Origin: BMS3BBIN04 sp964552465
Lineage (GTDB): Bacteria; Electryoneota; Electryoneia; Electryoneales; Electryoneaceae
DNA: 64,000 nt
NCBI GenBank assembly: GCA_964552465.1
Contig: CAZKGR010000001.1
Span: forward strand, 124,001-188,000
Direction: 5' to 3'
Under the pieces are notes generated by a model. It searched no databases. It was given only the letters and a program-made list of their open reading frames with translations, and was not told the DNA's origin. Made by a program: the position numbers and the translations under genes. Numbering within the stretch: position 1 is the stretch's first letter; the number at the start of each line of letters is the position of its first letter. Shown here piece after piece: positions 27,519 to 36,372 of this stretch.

Positions 27519-30116
27519 ATGAAGCAACAGTCTACTATCCGATCTTGGCAGATATTCGTAGCGATTCTCGCTGGGATGCTACTCGCATCAGCAGCGAGTA
27601 CCCAACCGAGCAACAATGTTGACCTCGTATCCACGCTGCACATGCACTGGGACGCTTACAGAATTGCCATGCGAGGTAATATTGCCTGCATCGCCGCCGA
27701 GGAATCGGGTGTTGTTTTCATGGACGTCAGTGATCCGACTGCGCCGGTAGAAGTCGGTTATTACCAGACATTGCAGGAAGCATCTGGGATCGCCGTTCAA
27801 GGGAACTTTGCATATGTAACCGTCGATATTGACGGCACGATTGTCCTTGATATTTCAGATGCCAGCATGCCGATCCTAGTCGGAGGATCTGACACTCCAG
27901 CTCGTGCCGTTGGCATAACAGTATACGGTGACTATGCCTACGAGCTGAATTGGTCGGGTGGATTCCGCATTCTCGATATTACCGATCCGACATATCCAAT
28001 CCAGGTTGGTGCTCTGAACACACCCGGTGACTCAGAAGATATCGTTATTGCCGGCGATTATGCTTATATGGCAAATGGGGATCTTCTGATCATCGATGTG
28101 AGCGATCCCACTTCCCCCGTGATTGTTGGGACTTACCTCACTCCCGGCGATTCGCGCGGGGTGGATGTGTCTGGAGATCGCGCGTTCGTCGTGGACTACT
28201 TTGAAGGAATGTTCGTCGTCGATATCAGCGATCCGACTGCACCGGTCGGTGCTGGCTGGTTCGGGGGCACTGAACACGCTGTGGATATCAAGATCTTGAA
28301 TGATCTTGCATACATAAGTGACGGTTATGCCGGGATGCGCATCGTAGATGTCAGTGATCCGTCAGCACCTGTCCAGATCAGCTTTTATGATGTCTACGGT
28401 TTTGTTTGGGATATGGCAATCGCGGATGGAATCGCCTACATCGCAGGTGACACTGGCGGTTTGCGTGTTTTTGATGTAACTGACCCCTACCTGCCCGTTG
28501 AAATAGGCTATTACAACCTGATAACCGGTACCGTATCCGATGTAGGCGTGTCTGGCAATTACGCATTTATTCCTGATGATGATGCTGGGATACAGATAAT
28601 TGATATGTCTGATCCATCAGAATCATTCGTTGCATCCAATTACGATATGCAATACAGACACACCATTTTTATAAATGAGAATTATGCTTATCTGGACTTC
28701 CATTCTCCGGGTTACGGTTTCTGTGTGCTGGATATCTCAAATCCACTTGCTCCAGTTGAGATAGTTGTGTATGACAGCCTTGATGGTTCAGCCCATGATT
28801 TTGCTATTTCCGGCGACCTTCTGTACGTCGCATGTGGAGCTGTAGGGCTATACATAATGGATGTCAGCAATCCAAGCGAACCCGTTGAAGTTGGAAGAGC
28901 TACTCCTGGATGGTCGTCTTCTGTCGCGGTTCAGGGCAATTACGCATATTTAGCAGATCCATGGGACGGTCCTAGACCACATTATAATTCCCTGATGATT
29001 ATTGATGTCTCCGATCCTGCTGCTCCAACTCTTCTTACCGAGTTTGATGTCGGTCTCGATGGTGCTAGTGATGTCGCTGTGCGTGGTGACTATGTGTATC
29101 AGGCTTGCATGTCCGACGGGCTGAACATCATAGATGTGAGTAATCCGGCAGAACCGTTTATTGTTGGCGTATTTGATCAACAGTATGGTGAAGCCACGAA
29201 TATTGAATTATTCGGCAATTACGCTTTTCTTTCGTACAACCTGCTAGGTATGCGAGTACTTGATATCAGCGATCCAACGAATCCCTACCAGGTTGGCTTT
29301 TTCGATAGCCCCGGTCATGCATACAAAACAGTCAGATTTGGCGACTATGTTTGCCTCGCCGATAAAGACTATTTCCATATTCTCGATCACACGGCGGCAA
29401 CCTCACCGATCTCATCTTACTTGGATCTGACCGGTATTAACACCATCATCCCCGCAGGTGGTGGGACACTCAGCTATGACGCTCATTTTGTCTACGGACT
29501 GCCCTACCCCACTCCGGGGCTGGCGTACTGGGCGATTGTTGAAACGCCGATGGGGACTGAGCTCGGTCCATTCGTGATTCAACCGCAATTCACCGCTTTT
29601 CCTGGCATGGATATGACAGTTCCATTCTCACATCAGGTTCCGGCAGGCTTACCGGCGGCGATATACACATATTTCGGTCACGTCGGCATCTTCCCGACAA
29701 CCGCACTGCAAGACAGTTTCACCTTCATCAAGGAAGGCGCGGCATTGTCGGAATCGTTCAACTGGAGCGATGTTGACATTTCCAGTTGGCAGACATCAAA
29801 CGGATTTGCCCAACTCGCGACGAACGGTGAGCCGGTAACGGGGCAACCGACCAGCTATTCGCTTGAAGCAGCTTATCCAAACCCGTTCAATCCATCGACA
29901 AGCATATCAGTCAACCTGCCAGAATCGGCTGAACTGGAAGTCGCCGTCTACAATGTCGTCGGGCAATTAGTGACGTCGTTGGCTGATGGTCAGCATATTG
30001 CCGGGCAGCACGTGTTCACTTTTGACGGGCATGATCTGGCGAGTGGTGTGTACTTGGTCCAGGCAACGGTCCCCGGCAAGCTTAATGAAGTGCAGAAAAT
30101 CGTGCTGATGAAGTGA
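27519..30116 (+). CDS. Secreted LVIVD-repeat protein with T9SS C-terminal tail (copy 2)
   Basis: Paralogue of the preceding gene with 865 residues and the same layout: signal peptide (FVAILAGMLLASAASTQP), about a dozen LVIVD repeats (for example GNFAYVTVDIDGTIVLDISD and GDYAYMANGDLLIIDVSDPT), a beta-rich linker, then the T9SS tail (EAAYPNPFNPSTSI near residue 785, ending ASGVYLVQATVPGKLNEVQK). The ribosome-binding site AAGGGGAAATCAA before the ATG and the 11-base gap show co-transcription with copy 1. The sorting tails of the two copies are very alike while the repeats have diverged. Cargo role is unknown; adhesion or ligand binding is only a guess. Confidence 0.9.
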   Translation: MKQQSTIRSWQIFVAILAGMLLASAASTQPSNNVDLVSTLHMHWDAYRIAMRGNIACIAAEESGVVFMDVSDPTAPVEVGYYQTLQEASGIAVQGNFAYVTVDIDGTIVLDISDASMPILVGGSDTPARAVGITVYGDYAYELNWSGGFRILDITDPTYPIQVGALNTPGDSEDIVIAGDYAYMANGDLLIIDVSDPTSPVIVGTYLTPGDSRGVDVSGDRAFVVDYFEGMFVVDISDPTAPVGAGWFGGTEHAVDIKILNDLAYISDGYAGMRIVDVSDPSAPVQISFYDVYGFVWDMAIADGIAYIAGDTGGLRVFDVTDPYLPVEIGYYNLITGTVSDVGVSGNYAFIPDDDAGIQIIDMSDPSESFVASNYDMQYRHTIFINENYAYLDFHSPGYGFCVLDISNPLAPVEIVVYDSLDGSAHDFAISGDLLYVACGAVGLYIMDVSNPSEPVEVGRATPGWSSSVAVQGNYAYLADPWDGPRPHYNSLMIIDVSDPAAPTLLTEFDVGLDGASDVAVRGDYVYQACMSDGLNIIDVSNPAEPFIVGVFDQQYGEATNIELFGNYAFLSYNLLGMRVLDISDPTNPYQVGFFDSPGHAYKTVRFGDYVCLADKDYFHILDHTAATSPISSYLDLTGINTIIPAGGGTLSYDAHFVYGLPYPTPGLAYWAIVETPMGTELGPFVIQPQFTAFPGMDMTVPFSHQVPAGLPAAIYTYFGHVGIFPTTALQDSFTFIKEGAALSESFNWSDVDISSWQTSNGFAQLATNGEPVTGQPTSYSLEAAYPNPFNPSTSISVNLPESAELEVAVYNVVGQLVTSLADGQHIAGQHVFTFDGHDLASGVYLVQATVPGKLNEVQKIVLMK

Positions 30117-30154
30117 TTGTTAGTAGGACCACAGTTACAATCTGTAGAGTACGA

Positions 30155-30179
30155 AAACCCGCCACATAGTGCCGGGTTT
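30155..30179. terminator. Terminator hairpin between convergent genes
   Basis: AAACCCG (30155-30161) pairs with CGGGTTT (30173-30179), with an inner CAC/GTG stem. It lies between the LVIVD operon (plus) and the small exported protein (minus), so it may act in both directions. On the minus strand it is followed by a TTTT run. Confidence 0.65.
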
Positions 30180-30237
30180 GTATAAAACAGAGAATAGTTG
30201 TTTCAGCCAATTCGAGCTGTTGAGTTACTCCATAGAG

Positions 30238-30465
30238 CTAGACGTTCATGAAGACCTGCACACCTTCACCATTGTAGGTGAAGAGGGTGTTTGAATCGGC
30301 ATCCAGCGCGTCAGTCGAATAATTCATGAAGGATTGTTCAACTGGCACATCTGTGTTGCTGACAATTTGATCTTCGGCCTGAATTCGGTTGACGAAGATC
30401 GTTGCACACAAAATTCCCAGAGCTAGTGATACCAAGCCCAAAGTTAACCGCGTCGTGTTGTTCAT
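30238..30465 (-). CDS. Small unknown exported or membrane-anchored protein
   Basis: A 75-residue protein I do not recognise. I start it at the ATG at 30465 because AGGAGG lies 8 bases upstream; an in-frame start at 30489 lies above the ribosome-binding site. The N-terminus is a clear signal or anchor (LTLGLVSLALGILCATIFV), followed by an acidic, Asn/Asp/Ser-rich tail (QSFMNYSTDALDADSN) ending in YNGEGVQVFMNV. It stands alone, converging on the LVIVD operon. A palindrome and paired direct repeats lie about 80-130 bases upstream of its start. It may be a small envelope peptide; no function is claimed. Confidence 0.6.
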   Translation of the reverse strand: MNNTTRLTLGLVSLALGILCATIFVNRIQAEDQIVSNTDVPVEQSFMNYSTDALDADSNTLFTYNGEGVQVFMNV

Positions 30466-30892
30466 CCCTTTCTCCTCCTGCAAACTCAACCTGCCGTGGT
30501 TTCCATCGCCCTGATCTCGCCCACGACATTCTACTTTTTGTCAACAAACCATCTTGTGGTTTGGATCAATCACTTTGTGGTTGCAAATTGCAACTTGAAT
30601 TTCGCGTTTTTTGTGCTCGTCAGCACATTGGAACTCATTCCGGTCTTGCCGGGTTGAAGCAGTGCTGGACTGGAAATTCTGAGTGTTACTATTCCAGGCC
30701 ATCATGAAGTGAATCTGGTTCATCGTTCCGCGTATAACGAAAACACAGATTCTTTGAAAATAATTAACATGAGAGCCATAACGCTCGTACTTCTAGTCAT
30801 TATTAGCAGAATATCATCGAGATACTTTTGTTTATTTCGTTTATTTACAGCGTTTTATCTCCGTTCAGAACTTGTTTCGGAAGCGATCAGTC
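30466..30892. other. AT-rich intergenic region, 427 bases
   Basis: Divergent spacer between the small exported protein (minus) and the thioredoxin-NHL gene (plus). It has short operator-like palindromes (30545-30593) and an AT-rich right half that probably holds the promoter of the plus-strand gene. A frame at 30709-30927 has no ribosome-binding site and looks like noise. Confidence 0.5.
30545..30593. promoter_or_regulatory. Operator-like palindrome and direct repeats
   Basis: CAAACCA (30545-30551) and TGGTTTG (30557-30563) form a perfect inverted repeat with a 5-base spacer. TTGTGGTT occurs at 30554 and again at 30575, exactly 21 bases (two helical turns) apart. The second copy is followed by two TTGCAA palindromes (30581-30593). 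This arrangement suits a dimeric regulator but could be chance. Confidence 0.35.
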
Positions 30893-32401
30893 ATGCTCAA
30901 GTATTCGCAAACGATACGTGCACCTGAAATTCCCAAGCATTTGGAATGGTTGAACACCGCTCACCCATTACGACTGGCAGAGCTCCGTGGCAAAGTAGTC
31001 TTACTCGATTTCTGGACACATTGCTGCATTAACTGCCAGCACGTCCTGCCGAAACTGGCTGATTTGGAGAAGAGATACGGGAATGCTCTGGTTGTAATCG
31101 GGGTGCATTCGGCGAAGTTTCGTGATGAAGGCGCATCGAATAACATCACGCAGGCGATACTTCGTCACAACATAAAACACCCTGTCGTAAATGATCGTCA
31201 ATTTGAATTGTGGCAGGAATACGCGATCCGTGCGTGGCCAACATTGGTTCTTATCGATCCGGACGGGTACATCGTTGTCACCCAATCTGGCGAATCTGCT
31301 CCTGAGGCGATTGATACCCACATTGCCAGCCTTATTCAGAACTTTGCCGCACAGGATAAATTGGATCGCAATCCCACAACCAATTCACTTCCTCGACACA
31401 CCTCTTCCCCATCTTTTCTCGAGTTCCCGAGTAAGGTGTTGGTGGATAACCTCCGCGAACGGCTGTTCATCGCAGACTCGAACCATAATCGGATCATTGT
31501 CGCTGATAGGCATTCGGGTGAAATTGAGACGATCATTGGCTCTGGTAAGACGGGGCTTTTGGATGGACGATTTGATCAGGCACAATTCAATCATCCGCAA
31601 GGCATGGATCTGGTTGATGACACACTTTTTGTTGCGGACACTCGGAACCATGTTCTGCGTGCGGCAGATCTTGTGACAGGTGATGTTCGTACAGTCGCTG
31701 GAACTGGCGAACTGGGTAGTAACGGACATGGTTCAGGCAATGCGCTTGATACGCCACTTGCAAGCCCGTGGGATGTAATCTGGAACGAGAATCGACTGTA
31801 CATCGCGATGGCAGGTCTACATCAAATCTGGTATTATAACCCAGCAACGCAGGAAATCGGTGTTCTGGCTGGCAACGGACATGAAGATCTTGTCGATGGA
31901 TCTTCGTTGCTGGCCGCTCTGGCGCAACCGAGCGGTATGGCTTGTGATGAGCAAGGGCGTCTTTTCGTCGTCGACAGCGAAACTTCGGCCATTCGTGCTC
32001 TGAAGAAGATCGACGGTAACCCTGTCAGCACAATTATCGGGCACGGTTTGTTTGAGTTCGGTGATGTTGATGGAGACCACGTGAACGCCCGTCTGCAACA
32101 TCCGCTTGGCATTGCACATCACAATGGCTTGCTGTACGTCGCTGACACATATAACAACAAGATCAAGCAGATTGATCCGGTACGTCGAACCTCGGTCAGT
32201 TGGGCTGGCAGTGGTATCTGCGGGTTGAAGGATGGGTCACGAAAAATTGCACAATTCAATGAGCCGGGCGGAATCGATGTCGCTGATGATGGTGTTGTGT
32301 ATGTCGCCGACACCAATAACCACGCCATCCGGGTGATCGATCCAAATTCAGGTCAGGTTTCATCATTCACTTTCTTGGATCAAAAAGTGGCGTCTCAGTA
32401 A
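30893..32401 (+). CDS. Thioredoxin-like/NHL-repeat protein (NHLRC2-like)
   Basis: A 502-residue protein joining an N-terminal thioredoxin/TlpA-like domain to a six-bladed NHL beta-propeller. The thioredoxin part (about residues 1-150) has KVVLLDFWTHCCINCQHVLP, with the redox pair in CINC plus an extra adjacent Cys, and the cis-Pro region AIRAWPTLVLIDPDGYIV. From about residue 185 the NHL blades repeat the pattern LFIADSNHNRIIVAD, TLFVADTRNHVLR, VVYVADTNNHAIRVID. I start it at the ATG at 30893; a start at 30872 adds seven residues. No signal peptide is seen, so it is probably cytoplasmic. Similar proteins occur from bacteria to animals (NHLRC2); the substrate is unknown. Confidence 0.9.
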   Translation: MLKYSQTIRAPEIPKHLEWLNTAHPLRLAELRGKVVLLDFWTHCCINCQHVLPKLADLEKRYGNALVVIGVHSAKFRDEGASNNITQAILRHNIKHPVVNDRQFELWQEYAIRAWPTLVLIDPDGYIVVTQSGESAPEAIDTHIASLIQNFAAQDKLDRNPTTNSLPRHTSSPSFLEFPSKVLVDNLRERLFIADSNHNRIIVADRHSGEIETIIGSGKTGLLDGRFDQAQFNHPQGMDLVDDTLFVADTRNHVLRAADLVTGDVRTVAGTGELGSNGHGSGNALDTPLASPWDVIWNENRLYIAMAGLHQIWYYNPATQEIGVLAGNGHEDLVDGSSLLAALAQPSGMACDEQGRLFVVDSETSAIRALKKIDGNPVSTIIGHGLFEFGDVDGDHVNARLQHPLGIAHHNGLLYVADTYNNKIKQIDPVRRTSVSWAGSGICGLKDGSRKIAQFNEPGGIDVADDGVVYVADTNNHAIRVIDPNSGQVSSFTFLDQKVASQ

Positions 32402-32479
32402 GTCCCTTCGGCATTGCGCGAGGCACGGCCTCCATCGTACCCTCGAACAGCTTACAACTACCCTTGAACGGAGATCGAA

Positions 32480-33805
32480 ATGGCGCGGATTGGACTGCGA
32501 CGGGAAACAAAATCGAACATGGAGCGGCGTTCACCTCTGACACCGGATGATGTCCGTGAACTGCTGGCTGGTGGCGGACTTGAGATTGTTGTCCAACCGT
32601 CCCCATATCGTGTGTTTCAGGATGTCGAATACGAATCCGCCGGCGCAGTAATCTCTGAAAATCTCGGTGATTGTGATTTCATTCTCGGGATCAAAGAAGT
32701 AGGGATCGATTACTTGCATCCCGGTAAGCCACACCTGTTCTTCTCGCATGTGATCAAGGGCCAGCCGTACAACATGCCGATGATGCGGGCCATGCTCGAA
32801 AAACAGGTCACGTTGATCGATTACGAGAAGGTGACGGACGAACGCGGTATGCGTCTGATTGCGTTCTCGTTTCAAGCCGGTCAGGCGGGAATGGTGAACG
32901 GTCTGTGGTCACTCGGCCAACGCTTCAAGGCTCAGGGTTTCGACACTCCCTTGGCAAACCTCAAGCAAGCCTCGAAGTATGAAGGTGGGCTCGCGGAAGC
33001 CAAGGCAGAGATACTAGAAGCTGGAAAGGCAATCCGAGAATCGGGATTGCCAAGTGAGATCAGTCCTCTAGCGATCGGTATTACAGGCGGTCCAGGACGT
33101 GTGAGTCTTGGCGCTCAGGATGTGCTTGCAGCGCTCAATCCAACCAGCATCGACCCCGCTGAATTGCATGATCCGTCTATCTACGATTCATTGACCAATG
33201 ACCAAGTTTATCAGGCAGTGTATGACATGCCGGATTTTCTGCGCAGGGTTGACGGAAAACCGTTTGATTTCCAGGATTACGTCGCTCATCCAGACCAATA
33301 CGAAGCATACATGGACGAGCCGCTACCGCATCTGAGTATGCTGGTTAACGGTATATACTGGGAAGAACGGTTTCCACGTCTGGTAACTTTGGAGATGCTG
33401 CGTGATATGTTCAGGAATGACACCACTCCAAAATTGACGGTAATCTCGGATGTGACCTGCGATGTTGAAGGCAGCATCGAAAGCACGAAGGTTGCGACCA
33501 TGCCTGATAAGCCGGTGTTTGTGTACGATCCAAGTGCCGACAGCATCGACTACGGTTTTGATGGTAGGGGTCTGCAGATGATGACAGTAGACATTCTGCC
33601 TACAGAAATACCCCGTGAATCGAGTGAACAATTCGGGATGATGCTCAAACCGTTCATATTCAAGCTGGCAAGCGCTGATTACACAGTTCCATTTGACGAT
33701 CTTGATGTACCGGCGGAATTCAAGCGGGCGATTATCGCACATCAGGGTAGATTCACACCTGATTACCAGTATATCGAAGAGTTCCTGAATCCCGAGCAAG
33801 CGTGA
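32480..33805 (+). CDS. Lysine-ketoglutarate reductase / saccharopine dehydrogenase-like (AlaDh/PNT family)
   Basis: Similar to the N-terminal reductase half of the eukaryotic alpha-aminoadipic semialdehyde synthase, which condenses lysine with 2-oxoglutarate to saccharopine. It has 441 residues, the size of that half alone. Signatures are IGLRRETKSNMERRSPLTP, SPYRVFQDVEYESAGA, FFSHVIKGQPYNMP, LIDYEKVTDERGMRLIAF, LSMLVNGIYWEERFPRL and ISDVTCDVEGSIEST. The partner saccharopine dehydrogenase (glutamate-forming) is not in the window, so the exact reaction is inferred by family. A ribosome-binding site GGAG precedes the ATG. A rubredoxin gene follows after 44 bases. Confidence 0.85.
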   Translation: MARIGLRRETKSNMERRSPLTPDDVRELLAGGGLEIVVQPSPYRVFQDVEYESAGAVISENLGDCDFILGIKEVGIDYLHPGKPHLFFSHVIKGQPYNMPMMRAMLEKQVTLIDYEKVTDERGMRLIAFSFQAGQAGMVNGLWSLGQRFKAQGFDTPLANLKQASKYEGGLAEAKAEILEAGKAIRESGLPSEISPLAIGITGGPGRVSLGAQDVLAALNPTSIDPAELHDPSIYDSLTNDQVYQAVYDMPDFLRRVDGKPFDFQDYVAHPDQYEAYMDEPLPHLSMLVNGIYWEERFPRLVTLEMLRDMFRNDTTPKLTVISDVTCDVEGSIESTKVATMPDKPVFVYDPSADSIDYGFDGRGLQMMTVDILPTEIPRESSEQFGMMLKPFIFKLASADYTVPFDDLDVPAEFKRAIIAHQGRFTPDYQYIEEFLNPEQA

Positions 33806-33849
33806 TTGAATAATCTGCGGCATTGAGCTAAAAGTGACAGGGTAAACGG

Positions 33850-34056
33850 ATGTCAATACAATCCAACGGTTCCGGCAACGAAGATGCGGACATGCGTCCG
33901 CACAGGTGTGTAGTCTGCGGGTTCATATACGGTCCTGATGTTGGTGATCCAGAGAGCAGCATCGCACCGGGGACGGCGTTTGCAGCTTTGCCGGACGAAT
34001 ATTTGTGCCCGCTCTGTGGTGCGGGTAAATCCCTGTTTATCCCTGTTGACGACTGA
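33850..34056 (+). CDS. Rubredoxin
   Basis: Small electron carrier with one iron held by four cysteines. It has 68 residues with the two knuckles CVVCGFIYGP (residues about 20-29) and CPLCGAGKSLF (about 55-65), the canonical CxxCG...CPxCG arrangement, and the PDVGDPESSIAPGTAF linker between them. The 19-residue N-terminal extension (Ser/Asn/Glu-rich) is longer than usual. A ribosome-binding site AGGG lies 7 bases upstream of the ATG. It may act in oxygen or peroxide detoxification, but no partner oxidoreductase is adjacent. Confidence 0.93.
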   Translation: MSIQSNGSGNEDADMRPHRCVVCGFIYGPDVGDPESSIAPGTAFAALPDEYLCPLCGAGKSLFIPVDD

Positions 34057-34085
34057 TTTAACAGTTCTATTTCACTAACACATCA

Positions 34086-34119
34086 TTCCCCCTGTTTCTG
34101 CATCCAACAGGGGAATTTT
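34086..34119 (+). terminator. Rho-independent terminator after rubredoxin
   Basis: TTCCCCCTGTT (34086-34096) pairs with AACAGGGGAA (34106-34115) with one bulged C and a loop of about nine bases, followed by TTTTC. It lies 30 bases after the rubredoxin stop. Confidence 0.75.
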
Positions 34120-34241
34120 CATTCGCTCTTCGTTCCTCCTGATACATAGCTCTAGCTCCCGCTGCACCTGGAGGCAGAACGTTGCATACAAAGTTAGGAC
34201 TTCCTATCTTTTATTAATTGATAACAATCGCGGAGACATTT

Positions 34242-34268
34242 CCCGTCCCGCCTGGCGGTACGGGTTTT
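34242..34268 (+). promoter_or_regulatory. Hairpin plus T-run in the E1alpha leader (possible attenuator or repeat)
   Basis: CCCGT (34242-34246) pairs with ACGGG (34260-34264), with an inner GC-rich stem (CCGCC/GGCGG arms), directly followed by TTTT. It ends about 30 bases before the dehydrogenase E1alpha start, so it is too far from the rubredoxin gene to be its terminator. It could be a leader attenuator or just another palindromic repeat. Confidence 0.4.
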
Positions 34269-34297
34269 GTGTATCCAGACGAAGGAAAGGAGTATAA

Positions 34298-35368
34298 ATG
34301 CCGAGCGATGTTATTGCACAGTTCAACATTTCCTACTTGCAGATTCTTGATGAGAATGGCAAGGTGGATAAGGAGCTTGAGCCCAAGCTCTCCAAGGAAA
34401 AACTGCTCGAGATGTACCAGGTGATGATGAAAGCCCGCCGTCTCGATGAACGTTTGCTGAAGATGCAGCGCCAGGGGCGTGTGGGCACGCTCCCGGTCAG
34501 TGTCGGTCAGGAAGCAGCGTCTGGCGCAGCGGCGCTGGCGATGAACGAGGAAGACTGGTTCGTCAGCTCGTATCGCGAAGTCGCTGGACGGATCGCTTTG
34601 GGTGAAGAACTTCATCAGCCGATGATGGTTTTCGGTGGTTTTGAGGAAGGAACGGTAACGAAATCCGCTCCACGTTTGCTCCCACCCCAAGTCGTTCTTG
34701 GTTCCCAGATTCCGCAGGCTGTTGGTATCGCATACGCTTCGAAGCTGCGCGGCGAAACATCCGCAGTTTTATGCCTTAACGGCGATGGCGCAACCTCTGA
34801 AGGTGACTGGCACGAAGGCATCAACTTCGCAAGCGTGTGGAAATCACCAGTGGTCTTCATCGTGCAGAACAACCACTGGGCAATCTCAACGCCTCTGAGC
34901 AAGCAGATGAACAACAAAACCATCGCCCAGCGTGGTATCGCATATGACATCCCGAGTATGCAAGTAGATGGCAATGATGCACTGGCAGTGTATACAGCGG
35001 TTAAGATGGCGTTGGAACGCGCACGCAAGGGTGAAGGTCCGACTCTGATCGAAGCGTTGACCTATCGCATGCTGATGCACACCACGGCTGACGATCCGAA
35101 GAAGTATCGTTCGGAAGAAGAGACTCAGGAATGGGAGAAGCGCGATCCGATCTCACGTTTCAGAATCTACCTCGAAAGCAAGAAACTGTGGAACGATACG
35201 AAAGAGGAAGCGCTTGAAGCGGACATCAAGCAGCAGATTGACGAAGCGGTCAAGTACTTTGAGAGTTACAGCGACTATGCTCTTGACGAGAATTTCAATC
35301 ATCAATTCGGCACACGTGTGGATTCACTTGAAGAGCAACGTGCCGAATTCAACAAGTACGCCAAGTAA
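34298..35368 (+). CDS. pdhA: 2-oxoacid (pyruvate-type) dehydrogenase E1 component alpha subunit
   Basis: Thiamine diphosphate-dependent subunit that decarboxylates a 2-oxoacid, most likely pyruvate or branched-chain 2-oxoacids. It has 356 residues. The thiamine diphosphate/Mg motif is NGDGATSEGDWHEGINFASV, about residues 160-180, ending in VQNNHWAIST. The N-terminal LDERLLKMQRQGRVG and SVGQEAASGAAALAM segments are typical of E1alpha, including the branched-chain type. Substrate choice cannot be settled here. It has an AAGGAG ribosome-binding site and starts a four-gene complex (E1alpha-E1beta-E2-E3). Confidence 0.92.
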   Translation: MPSDVIAQFNISYLQILDENGKVDKELEPKLSKEKLLEMYQVMMKARRLDERLLKMQRQGRVGTLPVSVGQEAASGAAALAMNEEDWFVSSYREVAGRIALGEELHQPMMVFGGFEEGTVTKSAPRLLPPQVVLGSQIPQAVGIAYASKLRGETSAVLCLNGDGATSEGDWHEGINFASVWKSPVVFIVQNNHWAISTPLSKQMNNKTIAQRGIAYDIPSMQVDGNDALAVYTAVKMALERARKGEGPTLIEALTYRMLMHTTADDPKKYRSEEETQEWEKRDPISRFRIYLESKKLWNDTKEEALEADIKQQIDEAVKYFESYSDYALDENFNHQFGTRVDSLEEQRAEFNKYAK

Positions 35369-35380
35369 GGAGGGTTGATC

Positions 35381-36361
35381 ATGCCGAAGTTGACGATGGT
35401 CCAGGCGATCAACCTCGCCTTGCATCAGGAAATGGAAAAAGATGAGTCCGTGCTCGTCATGGGGCAGGACATCGGCAAGAATGGCGGCGTGTTCCGCTTG
35501 ACCGACGGTTTGCAGGACAAGTTCGGTTCGGACCGCGCGATCGATACACCTCTTGCGGAATCGGCGATCATGGGTTCTGCAATTGGAATGGCTATCAATG
35601 GCCTCAAGCCGGTCGCTGAAATCCAGTTTTCCGGGTTCTCGTACCTGACCCTTGGTCAGCTCGAAGGGAACGGTTCCCGGATGCGAAATCGCACGCAGGG
35701 CCAGTTCACCTGCCCGCTGGTGTTGCGTATGCCGTACGGTGGTGGGGTACGTGCGCTCGAGCATCACAGCGAGAGCAAAGAAACTTATTATGCGCATACA
35801 GCAGGTATAAAGACGGTGATCCCATCCACGCCTGAAACGGCGTACCGTCTGCTACTCGGAGCGATCCGTGATCCGGATCCAGTTGTGTTCATGGAGCCGA
35901 AGCACTCGTATCGTGCGTTCAAGCAGGACTTTGAGCCGGATGGTGTAGCGATGGAACTCGGGAAAGCACGTATTGTTCAACCCGGCGATGATCTAACGAT
36001 CATTTCGTGGGGCGCGATGTTGCATCGTACCCAGAAAGTCGTCGAAGAAATTAGCGAGCAGCATGGAACAAGCATAGAATTAATCGATTTGCAGACCATT
36101 GCCCCGATGGATTGGAAAACGATCACCGAATCGGTGATGAAAACGGGCCGTGCTGTCGTCGTGCAGGAAGCACAGAAGACACTCGGGCCAGCGTCCGAGG
36201 TGATCGCGTTGATCAATGACCACTCGTTGATGTACCTCGAAGCCCCGGTAAAGCGCATCACGGGTTATGACATCGTGATGCCATACTTTGCCCGTGAAAA
36301 CCACCAAATTCCAACAATTGAACGCATCCGTGATGGTATCGAAGAAACCCTCGCGTTTTAA
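35381..36361 (+). CDS. pdhB: 2-oxoacid (pyruvate-type) dehydrogenase E1 component beta subunit
   Basis: Partner of E1alpha completing the heterotetrameric E1. It has 326 residues from the ATG at 35381, which follows GGAGGG at good spacing; the TTG six bases earlier is less likely. Visible motifs are the N-terminal TMVQAINLALHQEMEKDESV, VMGQDIGKNGGVFRLT, DTPLAESAIMGSAIGMA with the conserved Glu, and the C-terminal IDLQTIAPMDWKTI and VQEAQKTLGPASEV. It begins 12 bases after pdhA and ends 11 bases before the E2 gene. Confidence 0.94.
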   Translation: MPKLTMVQAINLALHQEMEKDESVLVMGQDIGKNGGVFRLTDGLQDKFGSDRAIDTPLAESAIMGSAIGMAINGLKPVAEIQFSGFSYLTLGQLEGNGSRMRNRTQGQFTCPLVLRMPYGGGVRALEHHSESKETYYAHTAGIKTVIPSTPETAYRLLLGAIRDPDPVVFMEPKHSYRAFKQDFEPDGVAMELGKARIVQPGDDLTIISWGAMLHRTQKVVEEISEQHGTSIELIDLQTIAPMDWKTITESVMKTGRAVVVQEAQKTLGPASEVIALINDHSLMYLEAPVKRITGYDIVMPYFARENHQIPTIERIRDGIEETLAF

Positions 36362-36372
36362 GGGAGGTTGTC

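Noticed and set aside
24886..30116. CRISPR-like or DNA-level tandem repeats in the LVIVD genes
   Set aside because: The periodicity is in the protein (40-45 residues) with divergent DNA; there are no constant repeats or spacers.
30709..30927. 72-codon frame before the thioredoxin-NHL gene
   Set aside because: No ribosome-binding site, AT-driven composition (Ile/Leu/Ser/Arg), and overlaps the start of a real gene in another frame.
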